Positions 1-4,671 of a DNA stretch of 7,581 nucleotides are shown in pieces. Location: assembly GCA_002898935.1 (NCBI GenBank), contig BEII01000069.1, positions 1 to 7,581 of the forward strand. Direction: 5' to 3'. Within the stretch, counting starts at the first letter, position 1. Each line of letters opens with the position of its first letter. The position numbers and the translations under genes are program-made. Under the pieces are notes generated by a model, which had not been told where the DNA came from, did no database searches, and worked only from the letters and a program-made list of their open reading frames with translations. Source of the stretch: a bacterium HR32. GTDB lineage: Bacteria; Sysuimicrobiota; Sysuimicrobiia; Sysuimicrobiales; Sysuimicrobiaceae.

Positions 1-220
1 AGCGCACGGGGATGCCACGGCGGTGGGCTTCCTCCACCACCGCACGGCCCGGCCCCGGGTCCGCTAGCGCCAGGACCTCCTCCACCCCGGCCCCATACCG
101 CAGCACGGCGTCCACCAGCCCCACGCCCGTGACCACCGCGCGGCCATGTTCGGTGCGGTCCTTCCGCCGGGCGAGCGCCCGCAGGCTCTGGATGTGTGGG
201 TTGCGGGGACTTGTGATCAC
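1..220 (-). CDS. SpoU/TrmH-family RNA 2'-O-methyltransferase, N-terminal part (truncated by window edge)
   Basis: Reading the minus strand from a GTG at 220 gives 73 residues that begin VITSPRNPHIQSLRALARRK and continue through a stretch ending near VEEVLALADPG. This matches the N-terminal substrate-binding domain of SpoU/TrmH-type rRNA 2'-O-methyltransferases, whose usual opening is 'ITSxxNPxVKxLRxLxxRKxR' followed by 'F/VVxGxxLVxxAL'. The catalytic SPOUT knot domain would lie beyond the left edge and cannot be seen. The GTG is 27 nt after the rplT stop and in the same frame; no other start lies between that stop and this codon. The Shine-Dalgarno site is poor. An RNA methyltransferase directly after rplT is a common arrangement in Firmicutes and related bacteria, where pheST often follows. 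The exact target nucleotide cannot be assigned. The family is fairly certain from the N-terminal motif; the specific enzyme (RlmB-like, TsnR-like or other) is not. Confidence 0.83.
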   Translation of the reverse strand, partial: MITSPRNPHIQSLRALARRKDRTEHGRAVVTGVGLVDAVLRYGAGVEEVLALADPGPGRAVVEEAHRRGIPVR

Positions 221-247
221 CGCCGGGGATGGCCCCGGACCTGCCGC

Positions 248-601
248 CTACTCGGTCCCGGTGGCGCGGCGTACGATCTCCGCGAACGCCTCCCGGTCAC
301 GGACCGCGAGGTCCGCCAGCACCTTGCGGTTGATGGCGATCCCGTTGCGGCGCAGCCCGTGGATGAGCCGGCTGTACGACAGGCCGTGCTGTCGGGCCGC
401 GGCGTTGATCCGCGCGATCCACAGCCGGCGGAAGTCCCGCTTGCGCTGCCGCCGGTGGCGGTAGGCGGCCGCCAAGGCGCGGATGACGTACTGGTTCGCC
501 AGCTTGAACCACCGGCTCTTCTTACCCCAGAAGCCCTTCGCTAGCTTGAGGATCTTCTTGTGGCGCGCCCGGGTCGTCTTGCCGCGCTTGACCCTCGCCA
601 T
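248..601 (-). CDS. rplT: 50S ribosomal protein L20
   Basis: The 117-residue product is the usual length for bL20 and reads as the family throughout. It opens MARVKRGKTTRARHKKILK, has the GFWGKKSRWFKLANQYVIRA stretch (normally GYxGxRSRxYRxAxxQVxKA), and then RKRDFRRLWIARINAAAR and the GLSYSRLIHGL segment before the C-terminal globular part. L20 binds 23S rRNA early in large-subunit assembly. In well-studied bacteria it is also the repressor of its own operon: in E. coli by blocking rpmI translation, in Bacillus subtilis by promoting termination in the infC leader. The ATG at 601 follows a strong AGGAGGT Shine-Dalgarno site and lies 11 nt after the rpmI stop, so the gene is co-transcribed with infC and rpmI. 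Nothing in the protein is unusual apart from a high arginine content, which suits the GC-rich genome. Confidence 0.98.
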   Translation of the reverse strand: MARVKRGKTTRARHKKILKLAKGFWGKKSRWFKLANQYVIRALAAAYRHRRQRKRDFRRLWIARINAAARQHGLSYSRLIHGLRRNGIAINRKVLADLAVRDREAFAEIVRRATGTE

Positions 602-612
602 GGCCGACCTCC

Positions 613-810
613 TCAGTCGTAGGGCAACAGGCGCCGCAGCCGCGCCACGTCCTGCGGTGCCACCCGCACCCGACGGTCCAGGTCCCGCCGCCGCCGGGGC
701 CTCTTCTTCTGCTTGAGGTGGCCGCCGCCCTGGCGGCCGCGCAGCAGCTTGCCGCCGCCCGTCACCCGGATGCGCTTGCGCGTCCCTTGGTGCGTCTTCA
801 CCTTCGGCAT
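613..810 (-). CDS. rpmI: 50S ribosomal protein L35
   Basis: This 65-residue basic protein begins MPKVKTHQGTRKRIRVTGGGK and ends RLRRLLPYD. Both ends are hallmarks of bL35 (typical 'MPKMKTHxGAAKRFKxTGxGKxxR' and a C-terminal 'RVxxMLPY'), and the length is normal. L35 is a small structural protein of the large ribosomal subunit, buried in 23S rRNA. The ATG at 810 is preceded by TAGGAGG with six bases of spacing; that TAG is also the infC stop codon, so the ribosome-binding site overlaps the end of infC and the two genes are probably translationally coupled. The gap to infC is 10 nt. The middle segment is unusually arginine-rich (about residues 37-50), with Arg where many homologues have Lys, as expected for high GC. 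Confidence 0.97.
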   Translation of the reverse strand: MPKVKTHQGTRKRIRVTGGGKLLRGRQGGGHLKQKKRPRRRRDLDRRVRVAPQDVARLRRLLPYD

Positions 811-820
811 GACCCGCCTC

Positions 821-1333
821 CTACCGCCGCGCAGGGCTCAGCACCATGACCATGTTGCGGCCCTCCATGGCCGGGGGCCGCTCCACGTGTGCGATCTCCG
901 ACACGTACTCCGCCAACCGGTCCAGGATCTGCCGTCCCAGCTCCGGGTGCGCCATCTCCCTGCCCCGGAACCACATCTCCACCTTCACCTTGTGCCCTTC
1001 CTGCAGGAACCCGTAGATGAGCTTCGCCTTCGTCTGGAAGTCGTGGTCGCCGATCTTGGGCGTCATCCGCATGCGCTTGACGTCCGAGCCGCGCTGCTTG
1101 CGGTGGGCCTCGCGGTCCCGCTTGCTCTGCTCGTACTTGTACCGCCCGTAGTCCATGATCTTCGCCACGGGCGGGCTCGCGGTGGGTGCTACCTCCACCA
1201 GATCCAGTCCCAGCTCCCGCGCCCTCCGCAGGGCCTCGGGGACGGGCACGATCCCCAGCTGTTCCCCGTTCGTCCCGATGAGACGCACCTCGCGGATGCG
1301 GATGCGCTCGTTCACCCTCGGCTCGCGCTCTAT
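821..1333 (-). CDS. infC: Translation initiation factor IF-3, with a probable ATA start codon
   Basis: The product is IF-3, which binds the 30S subunit, prevents premature 50S joining and proofreads the start codon and initiator tRNA. The N-terminal domain (about residues 7-76) carries VNERIRIREVRLIG, LDLVEVAP, PPVAKIMDYGRYKYEQSK; the C-terminal domain (about 85-168) carries KRMRMTPKIGDHDF, FLQEGHKVKVEMWFRGRE and the terminal GRNMVMVLSP. The frame is open far upstream, but IF-3 homology begins only near 1315-1333. The best start is ATA at 1331-1333, giving 170 residues beginning (M)EREPRVNERIR. It sits exactly six bases after GGAGGAGG (1340-1347). No ATG, GTG or TTG is equally placed; the alternative GTG at 1313-1315 has only a weak site and would remove six residues. 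E. coli infC uses AUU, another codon that IF-3 discriminates against, as the basis of autoregulation, so ATA here plausibly does the same. First gene of the infC-rpmI-rplT operon. Confidence 0.96.
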   Translation of the reverse strand: MEREPRVNERIRIREVRLIGTNGEQLGIVPVPEALRRARELGLDLVEVAPTASPPVAKIMDYGRYKYEQSKRDREAHRKQRGSDVKRMRMTPKIGDHDFQTKAKLIYGFLQEGHKVKVEMWFRGREMAHPELGRQILDRLAEYVSEIAHVERPPAMEGRNMVMVLSPARR

Positions 1334-1339
1334 GCTATC

Positions 1340-1347
1340 CCTCCTCC
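1340..1347 (-). promoter_or_regulatory. Strong Shine-Dalgarno site of infC that fixes the ATA start
   Basis: On the minus strand the bases read GGAGGAGG, then GATAGC, then ATA. The near-perfect anti-16S complementarity with six-base spacing points directly to ATA as the initiation codon. The next candidate in frame, GTG at 1313-1315, has no comparable site. Confidence 0.8.
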
Positions 1348-1365
1348 GGCGCCCCGCCGCGCCAG

Positions 1366-1405
1366 GAAAATGAAGGCGGGCGCAGAAGCCATCCTCCACG
1401 CCCGC
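1366..1405 (-). terminator. Possible attenuator hairpin in the infC leader
   Basis: In the minus-strand transcript, GCGGGCG (1399-1405) pairs perfectly with CGCCCGC (1376-1382) around a 16-nt loop. The sequence CTTCATTTTCC follows immediately (1375 down to 1365). A GC-rich stem followed by a T-rich tract is the shape of an intrinsic terminator, though the loop is long and the T-tract is interrupted. Its position about 30 nt before the infC ribosome-binding site suits an attenuator. The loop contains GCTTCTGC, which is complementary to a segment further upstream in the leader, so the hairpin could be controlled by alternative pairing. The stem is plain in the sequence; the regulatory role is inferred. 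Confidence 0.45.
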
Positions 1406-1421
1406 GGACCGTCGACCCAGG

Positions 1422-1463
1422 ACCCGGCTGGCGGAGCCGCCGGGTGAGAAGCGTGGCGCTTCT
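1422..1463 (-). promoter_or_regulatory. Two adjacent hairpins in the infC 5' leader RNA
   Basis: On the minus strand, AGAAGCG (1457-1463) pairs with CGCTTCT (1447-1453) around a three-base loop, CCA. Directly after it, ACCCGGC (1439-1445) plus GGC pairs with GCC plus GCCGGGT (1422-1428), with a single bulged A and a TCC loop, giving about 10 bp. Both lie between the predicted transcription start (about 1472) and infC. Ribosomal protein L20 controls this operon in other bacteria through leader RNA structures, so this could be an L20-responsive leader. I cannot show that the L20 recognition elements are present. Confidence 0.45.
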
Positions 1464-1478
1464 GCTTTGGCGCCTGTC

Positions 1479-1507
1479 ACCATAACACGGTGGGGGATGT
1501 CCGTCAA
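1479..1507 (-). promoter_or_regulatory. Sigma70-type promoter of the infC-rpmI-rplT operon
   Basis: The minus strand has TTGACG (1502-1507) as -35 and TATGGT (1479-1484) as -10, separated by exactly 17 nt. The -35 matches five of six consensus bases. The -10 is weaker but keeps the TA at its start and the final T. Transcription would begin near 1472, leaving a leader of about 140 nt before infC. The -35 box falls within codons 2-4 of the divergent gene mlaE, so the two transcription units overlap at their 5' ends. Confidence 0.65.
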
Positions 1508-2270
1508 CGCGACGCTGGAACGGGTGGGGTCCTGGACCCTGAGCCGCCTGGAGGAGGCCGGGGCCGCGGCACGCCTTCTGGCCCGCGTGGGACGCAGCCT
1601 GGCGCGGCTGCGGTGGGAGGCGCGGGAGACCGTGCTGCAGATGAGCCGCGCCGGCGCCGACTCGGTGCCCATCGTGCTGCTCACCGGCCTGTTCTCCGGG
1701 ATGGTGCTGGCCTACCAGACCTCCAGCCAGCTGCTGCGCCTGGGCGGGGAGGGGTTCGTGGGCGGGCTGATCGCGGTGTCCATGGCCCGGGAGGCCGCAC
1801 CGGTGTTCACCGCGGTGACCGTGGCGGGCCGCGTGGGCGCGGGGTTTGCCGCGGAGCTCGGAACCATGGTGGTGACCGAGCAGGTGGACGCCCTGACCGT
1901 GATGGGGGTAGACCCCGTGGAGTTCCTCGTGGTGCCCCGCACCCTGGCGCTGGTGTCCATGCTGCCCGCCCTCGTGCTCCTCGCGAACGCGGTGGGGTCG
2001 GTGGGCGGGTACGCGGTCAGCGTGCTCGCCGGGGTGCCGGGGACGACCTACCTGCAGTCCGTGCGGCAGTTCCTGGACCTGCACGACGTGCTGGGCGGGC
2101 TTGTGAAGGCCGCGGCCTTCGGGTTCCTGGTGGCGCTCGTGGCGTGCCACAAGGGCCTGCGCGCCTCCGGCGGTGCTGCGGGCGTGGGCCGCGCCACCAC
2201 GGGGGCCGTGGTGGGCGCCATCGCGTGGGTCCTGGCGGCCAACTACTTCCTGGACGTGCTCCTCTTCTGA
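1497..2270 (+). CDS. mlaE: MlaE-family permease of an MCE lipid-transport ABC system
   Basis: The 257-residue integral membrane protein is the permease subunit of an MCE-type lipid ABC transporter in the inner membrane. Family hallmarks are AGRVGAGFAAELGTMVVTEQ (residues 110-129) followed by VDALTVMGVDPVEFLVVPR, and near the C-terminus GLRASGGAAGVGRATTGAVV. Hydrophobic segments lie at about 57-75, 93-112, 148-180, 203-217 and 236-257, after an N-terminal amphipathic helix (about 7-45), as in MlaE structures. Length is normal (about 250-260). I chose ATG at 1497; the frame also opens at a TTG at 1467, but that adds a stretch with no family similarity. The ribosome-binding site is a plain G-rich run close to the ATG, so initiation may be modest. 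The first gene of mlaEFD, it is transcribed away from infC, whose -35 box overlaps its first codons. Confidence 0.93.
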   Translation: MSVNATLERVGSWTLSRLEEAGAAARLLARVGRSLARLRWEARETVLQMSRAGADSVPIVLLTGLFSGMVLAYQTSSQLLRLGGEGFVGGLIAVSMAREAAPVFTAVTVAGRVGAGFAAELGTMVVTEQVDALTVMGVDPVEFLVVPRTLALVSMLPALVLLANAVGSVGGYAVSVLAGVPGTTYLQSVRQFLDLHDVLGGLVKAAAFGFLVALVACHKGLRASGGAAGVGRATTGAVVGAIAWVLAANYFLDVLLF

Positions 2271-2274
2271 GGCC

Positions 2275-3045
2275 GTGGAGCTCGAGGGCCGGATCGAGGT
2301 GGACGACCTGCACGCGCGGCTCGGCGGCCGGGAGGTGCTGCACGGGGTGTCCCTGCGAGTCGAGCCCGGGGAGGCCCTGGCGATCCTGGGACCGAGCGGC
2401 TGCGGAAAGACGGTGTTCCTTAAGCACGTGGTCGGCCTGCTCGTGCCGCACCGCGGGGAGGTGCGGCTGGACGGCGTCGCCGTGCACCGCATGGACCCTG
2501 CCACCCTGCGGTCCGTGCGGTCCCAGATGGGTGTGGTGTTTCAGGGCGGCGCGCTGTTCGACTCCCTCACCGTGGGCGAGAACGTGGCCTTCCCGCTGCG
2601 GCGCCACCGGCGGCTAGCCGAAGAACGCGTCCAGGAGATCGTGGCCGAGATGCTGAACCTGGTGGACATGGCGGGAACACAGGACCTGCTGCCGGGCGAG
2701 TTGAGCGGCGGGATGCGCAAGCGGGTGGGCATCGCGCGGGCCCTGGTCTTGGGTCCCAAGGTGGTGTTGTACGACGAGCCCACCGCGGGGCTGGACCCGG
2801 TCACCGCGCGCGCCGTGGACCGCCTGATGGCCTTCCTGCGGGAGCGGACGCGCACCACCACGGTGCTCGTCACCCACGACCTGCTCACCGCGTTCGCCGT
2901 GGCCGACCGTATCGCGGTCATGGAAGCGGGCCGGATCGTGGCGGCGGGGTCTCGCGAGGAAATCCGGTCCTCCCGGCACCCTCTGGTGCGGGCGTTCCTG
3001 GAGAGCTCGGCGGTGTCCGAGACGCAGGGAGGAGGGCGGTCGTGA
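2275..3045 (+). CDS. mlaF: MlaF-family ATPase of the MCE lipid transporter
   Basis: This 256-residue cytoplasmic ABC ATPase would power the MlaE permease. Motifs are complete: Walker A GPSGCGKT (residues 39-46), Q-loop VVFQGGALFDSLTVGENV with Q90, signature LSGGMRKR (143-150), Walker B VVLYDEPTAGLDP (163-175) and H-loop VTHD (199-202). LSGGMxKRVxIARA and the 'GALFDSLTVxENVAFPL' segment are typical of the MlaF subgroup rather than of importers in general. The chosen start is GTG at 2275, four bases after the mlaE stop; an in-frame GTG at 2299 is possible and would begin just at the conserved domain. A GAGG lies only two bases before the first GTG, so translation probably depends on coupling to mlaE. 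The stop overlaps the start of mlaD by 4 nt (GTGA), confirming one operon. Confidence 0.94.
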   Translation: MELEGRIEVDDLHARLGGREVLHGVSLRVEPGEALAILGPSGCGKTVFLKHVVGLLVPHRGEVRLDGVAVHRMDPATLRSVRSQMGVVFQGGALFDSLTVGENVAFPLRRHRRLAEERVQEIVAEMLNLVDMAGTQDLLPGELSGGMRKRVGIARALVLGPKVVLYDEPTAGLDPVTARAVDRLMAFLRERTRTTTVLVTHDLLTAFAVADRIAVMEAGRIVAAGSREEIRSSRHPLVRAFLESSAVSETQGGGRS

Positions 3046-4445
3046 GGCCGGAAGCGCGCGTGGGCCTGCTGGTGGTGGTCGCGGCGGCGGTGCTGGTCGC
3101 CCTGCTGGTCTTCCTGGGGTACGGGGTCTTCCGGCCGCCCGGCTACGAGCTGCGGGTGGTGTTCACGGACGCGGAGGGCCTCGCCCCAGGGACTGCGGTC
3201 CGCATGGCGGGCGTGGAGGTGGGGACCGTCCAGTCCCTGGAGCTCACCGCGGACCAGCGGGCGGAGGCGCGGGTGCGCATCCGGCCGGAGGTGCGCATCC
3301 CCCGGGGATCGACCTTTCGCGTGGCGTCCGCCACCTTGCTGGGCAACCGGTTCCTCGCGGTGGTCCCCGGACCCGGGCCGGACGCCCTCCAGCCCGGTGA
3401 GGTAGTCGCCGGGGAGCCACCTGCCTCCGTGGACCTGGCCTTCCGCCGGCTGGACCAGGTGGCCCAAGAGCTGCGCTCCGCTTTGCAGGACGTCCGCCGC
3501 GCGGTGCGGGCCGTGGAAGGACTCGTGGCCAACCTGGACGCAACGGTGACCGGCGTACGCCGGGTGGTCACCGACCCGCGCCTCCGTGAGTCCCTGGCGG
3601 CCGCGGCGGCGCACGTCGAAGCGGCGGCAGCCGAGGTGGAGGTCGTGGCGACCTTTGCGGGTCGGGACGTGCGGCAGACCGCGCGCACCCTGGCGGCGTT
3701 GTCGGCGGAGCTTCTCGAGACCTCCAGCACCGTCCGGCGCTTCGTGGAGGAGGCCACCGGAGAGGGCGAACTCGCGGGCCGTGTGCGGAGGACGGCCGCT
3801 TCGGTGGAGCGGGTGGCGGCTCGACTGGACGCCATGGCCCGTACCCTCCAGGAAGGGCTGGTGCGCGAGGACCAGCTCCGGGAGGTGCGGGGTCTCGTGC
3901 AAGACGCGCGCCGCGCGGTCCAGCAGGCGGAGGTGGCCGCACGGGAGGTGGGCGGGGCAGCCCGGCGGGTGGGCGAGGTGGCCGAACGGGCAGGTGCAGG
4001 AATCGAGCGCATCGGCGCGGTGCTGCGGGGGCCCGAGGGCGTTCCCCTCCTGCCGAGCCTGCGGCTGGTGTACGAGCTCGGCTACGACACCCGCACACGG
4101 TTTCGGCACGACCTGGACCTCTGGGTCCTGCCAGACGACACGCGCTATTACCGCCTGGGGCTGCACGACGTGGGGCAGTCGAACCACGTGAACCTGCAGG
4201 TGGGATTCCGGCTGTCCGACCAGCTGGGGTGGCGGGCGGGGATCCTCCAGTCCCAGGTGGGCGTAGGACTCGACTACCGCTTCGCGCAGGACGGCTGGTT
4301 GCGGCTGGACCTGTACGACCTCAACCGCCCTACCCTGGACGTCTCCGCCCACTACGGCTGGGCTCCCAACTGGGCTCTCGGTCTGCACGTGCGCGGGTTG
4401 CTGCAGGTGCCGTCCTACGGGCTTGGGGTGCAGTACCGCTTCTGA
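3042..4445 (+). CDS. mlaD: MCE-domain protein (MlaD-like) fused to a C-terminal outer-membrane beta-barrel
   Basis: The 467-residue protein is much longer than E. coli MlaD (about 180). Residues 7-29 are a single membrane anchor. Residues 34-125 are one MCE domain: YELRVVFTDAEGLAPGTAVR, MAGVEVGTVQSLEL, then IPRGSTFRVASATLLGNRFL and a GEVVAGEPP exit. Residues 131-330 are rich in Ala, Arg, Glu and Val with no proline between about 180 and 330, as expected for long helices or coiled coil. From 339 the character changes to about ten alternating strands rich in Tyr, Trp, Leu and Gly, with turns such as PDD, SDQ, AQDG and APN. The protein ends YGLGVQYRF, with the terminal Phe of a BAM beta-signal. 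A one-chain anchor/MCE/helix/barrel bridge is known from MlaD of Veillonella parvula; the assignment of this barrel is by pattern only. GTG start overlaps the mlaF stop by 4 nt. No MlaA, MlaB or MlaC is nearby. Confidence 0.9.
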   Translation: MRPEARVGLLVVVAAAVLVALLVFLGYGVFRPPGYELRVVFTDAEGLAPGTAVRMAGVEVGTVQSLELTADQRAEARVRIRPEVRIPRGSTFRVASATLLGNRFLAVVPGPGPDALQPGEVVAGEPPASVDLAFRRLDQVAQELRSALQDVRRAVRAVEGLVANLDATVTGVRRVVTDPRLRESLAAAAAHVEAAAAEVEVVATFAGRDVRQTARTLAALSAELLETSSTVRRFVEEATGEGELAGRVRRTAASVERVAARLDAMARTLQEGLVREDQLREVRGLVQDARRAVQQAEVAAREVGGAARRVGEVAERAGAGIERIGAVLRGPEGVPLLPSLRLVYELGYDTRTRFRHDLDLWVLPDDTRYYRLGLHDVGQSNHVNLQVGFRLSDQLGWRAGILQSQVGVGLDYRFAQDGWLRLDLYDLNRPTLDVSAHYGWAPNWALGLHVRGLLQVPSYGLGVQYRF

Positions 4446-4453
4446 CGAAAACG

Positions 4454-4482
4454 TCGGGGGCGCCGGAGTTCGGCGCCCCCGA
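4454..4482 (-). terminator. Strong intrinsic terminator between convergent genes
   Basis: A perfect 12-bp stem (4454-4465 with 4471-4482, core GGGGGCGCC / GGCGCCCCC) encloses a five-base loop. On the minus strand it is followed by CGTTTTCG, a short U-tract, so it should terminate the lysine-rich small gene read from the right. On the plus strand it begins nine bases after the mlaD stop but is followed by GACCTC rather than T residues, so for mlaEFD it would act only as a T-less hairpin. Confidence 0.8.
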
Positions 4483-4502
4483 GACCTCGACGCCGCCCGT
4501 GG

Positions 4503-4592
4503 TTACTTCTTCTTGCGGGCGGTCTTCTTCGCCGTCTTCTTGGCGGAGGTCTTCTTGGCGGTGGCCTTCTTGGCCGCCTTCTTTGCCGCCAT
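4503..4592 (-). CDS. Small lysine-rich (histone H1-like) peptide, 29 residues
   Basis: The minus strand from ATG at 4592 encodes MAAKKAAKKATAKKTSAKKT followed by AKKTARKKK and TAA. The peptide is 29 residues long with 13 Lys and 1 Arg, built of repeating (A/T)xKK units and no acidic residue. This composition matches the lysine/alanine-rich tails of bacterial histone H1-like proteins, which bind DNA or other polyanions non-specifically; here the tail stands alone without a folded domain. Three things argue that it is a real gene: a complete AAAGGAGGT Shine-Dalgarno site (about 4600-4608) with suitable spacing, an AT-rich TATAAC element upstream, and a strong terminator beginning 20 nt after the stop. 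Function is inferred only from composition: nucleoid compaction, RNA or ribosome association, or polyphosphate binding are all possible. Most annotation pipelines would miss it for its length. Confidence 0.72.
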   Translation of the reverse strand: MAAKKAAKKATAKKTSAKKTAKKTARKKK

Positions 4593-4625
4593 GGCTCGGT
4601 ACCTCCTTTCCTCGAGTTTGAGTAG

Positions 4626-4631
4626 GTTATA
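4626..4631 (-). promoter_or_regulatory. Candidate -10 element of the lysine-rich peptide gene
   Basis: TATAAC on the minus strand matches five of six consensus bases and stands out in a GC-rich gap. It lies about 18 nt upstream of the Shine-Dalgarno site, giving a short leader. I see no good -35 hexamer at 16-18 nt, so an activator may be needed, or the element may be fortuitous. An 8-bp palindrome, ACCGCGGT (4637-4644), lies just upstream and could be an operator. Confidence 0.35.
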
Positions 4632-4671
4632 CGCGAACCGCGGTCGAACTCCTGCTGCCCCCGAGGGTTTT

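Noticed and set aside
1458..1490. Plus-strand promoter for mlaE using CATAAC (1481-1486) as -10
   Set aside because: No acceptable -35 lies at 16-18 nt, and the transcript would start only a few bases before the ATG. Not enough to list as a feature.
1334..1684. N-terminal extension of infC to a 287-residue protein
   Set aside because: The extra residues have no IF-3 similarity, cross the infC promoter and run antisense into mlaE. The Shine-Dalgarno site before ATA sets the real start.
2541..4388. A 615-codon open frame on the minus strand across mlaF and mlaD
   Set aside because: It lies antisense to two well-supported genes, its translation is low-complexity and His/Gly/Pro/Arg-rich, and it matches no family. 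Long antisense frames are expected in GC-rich coding DNA.
4503..4592. The AAG-rich repeat read as a tandem DNA repeat or CRISPR-like array
   Set aside because: The repetition follows the codons of the Ala/Lys peptide, units are irregular in length and there are no spacers.
4640..4671. Terminator directly after ltaE
   Set aside because: The A/C-rich sequence after the stop (AAAAACCCTCGGGGG) forms no stable stem with a T-tract on the minus strand, so ltaE transcripts may read on to the 4454-4482 terminator.
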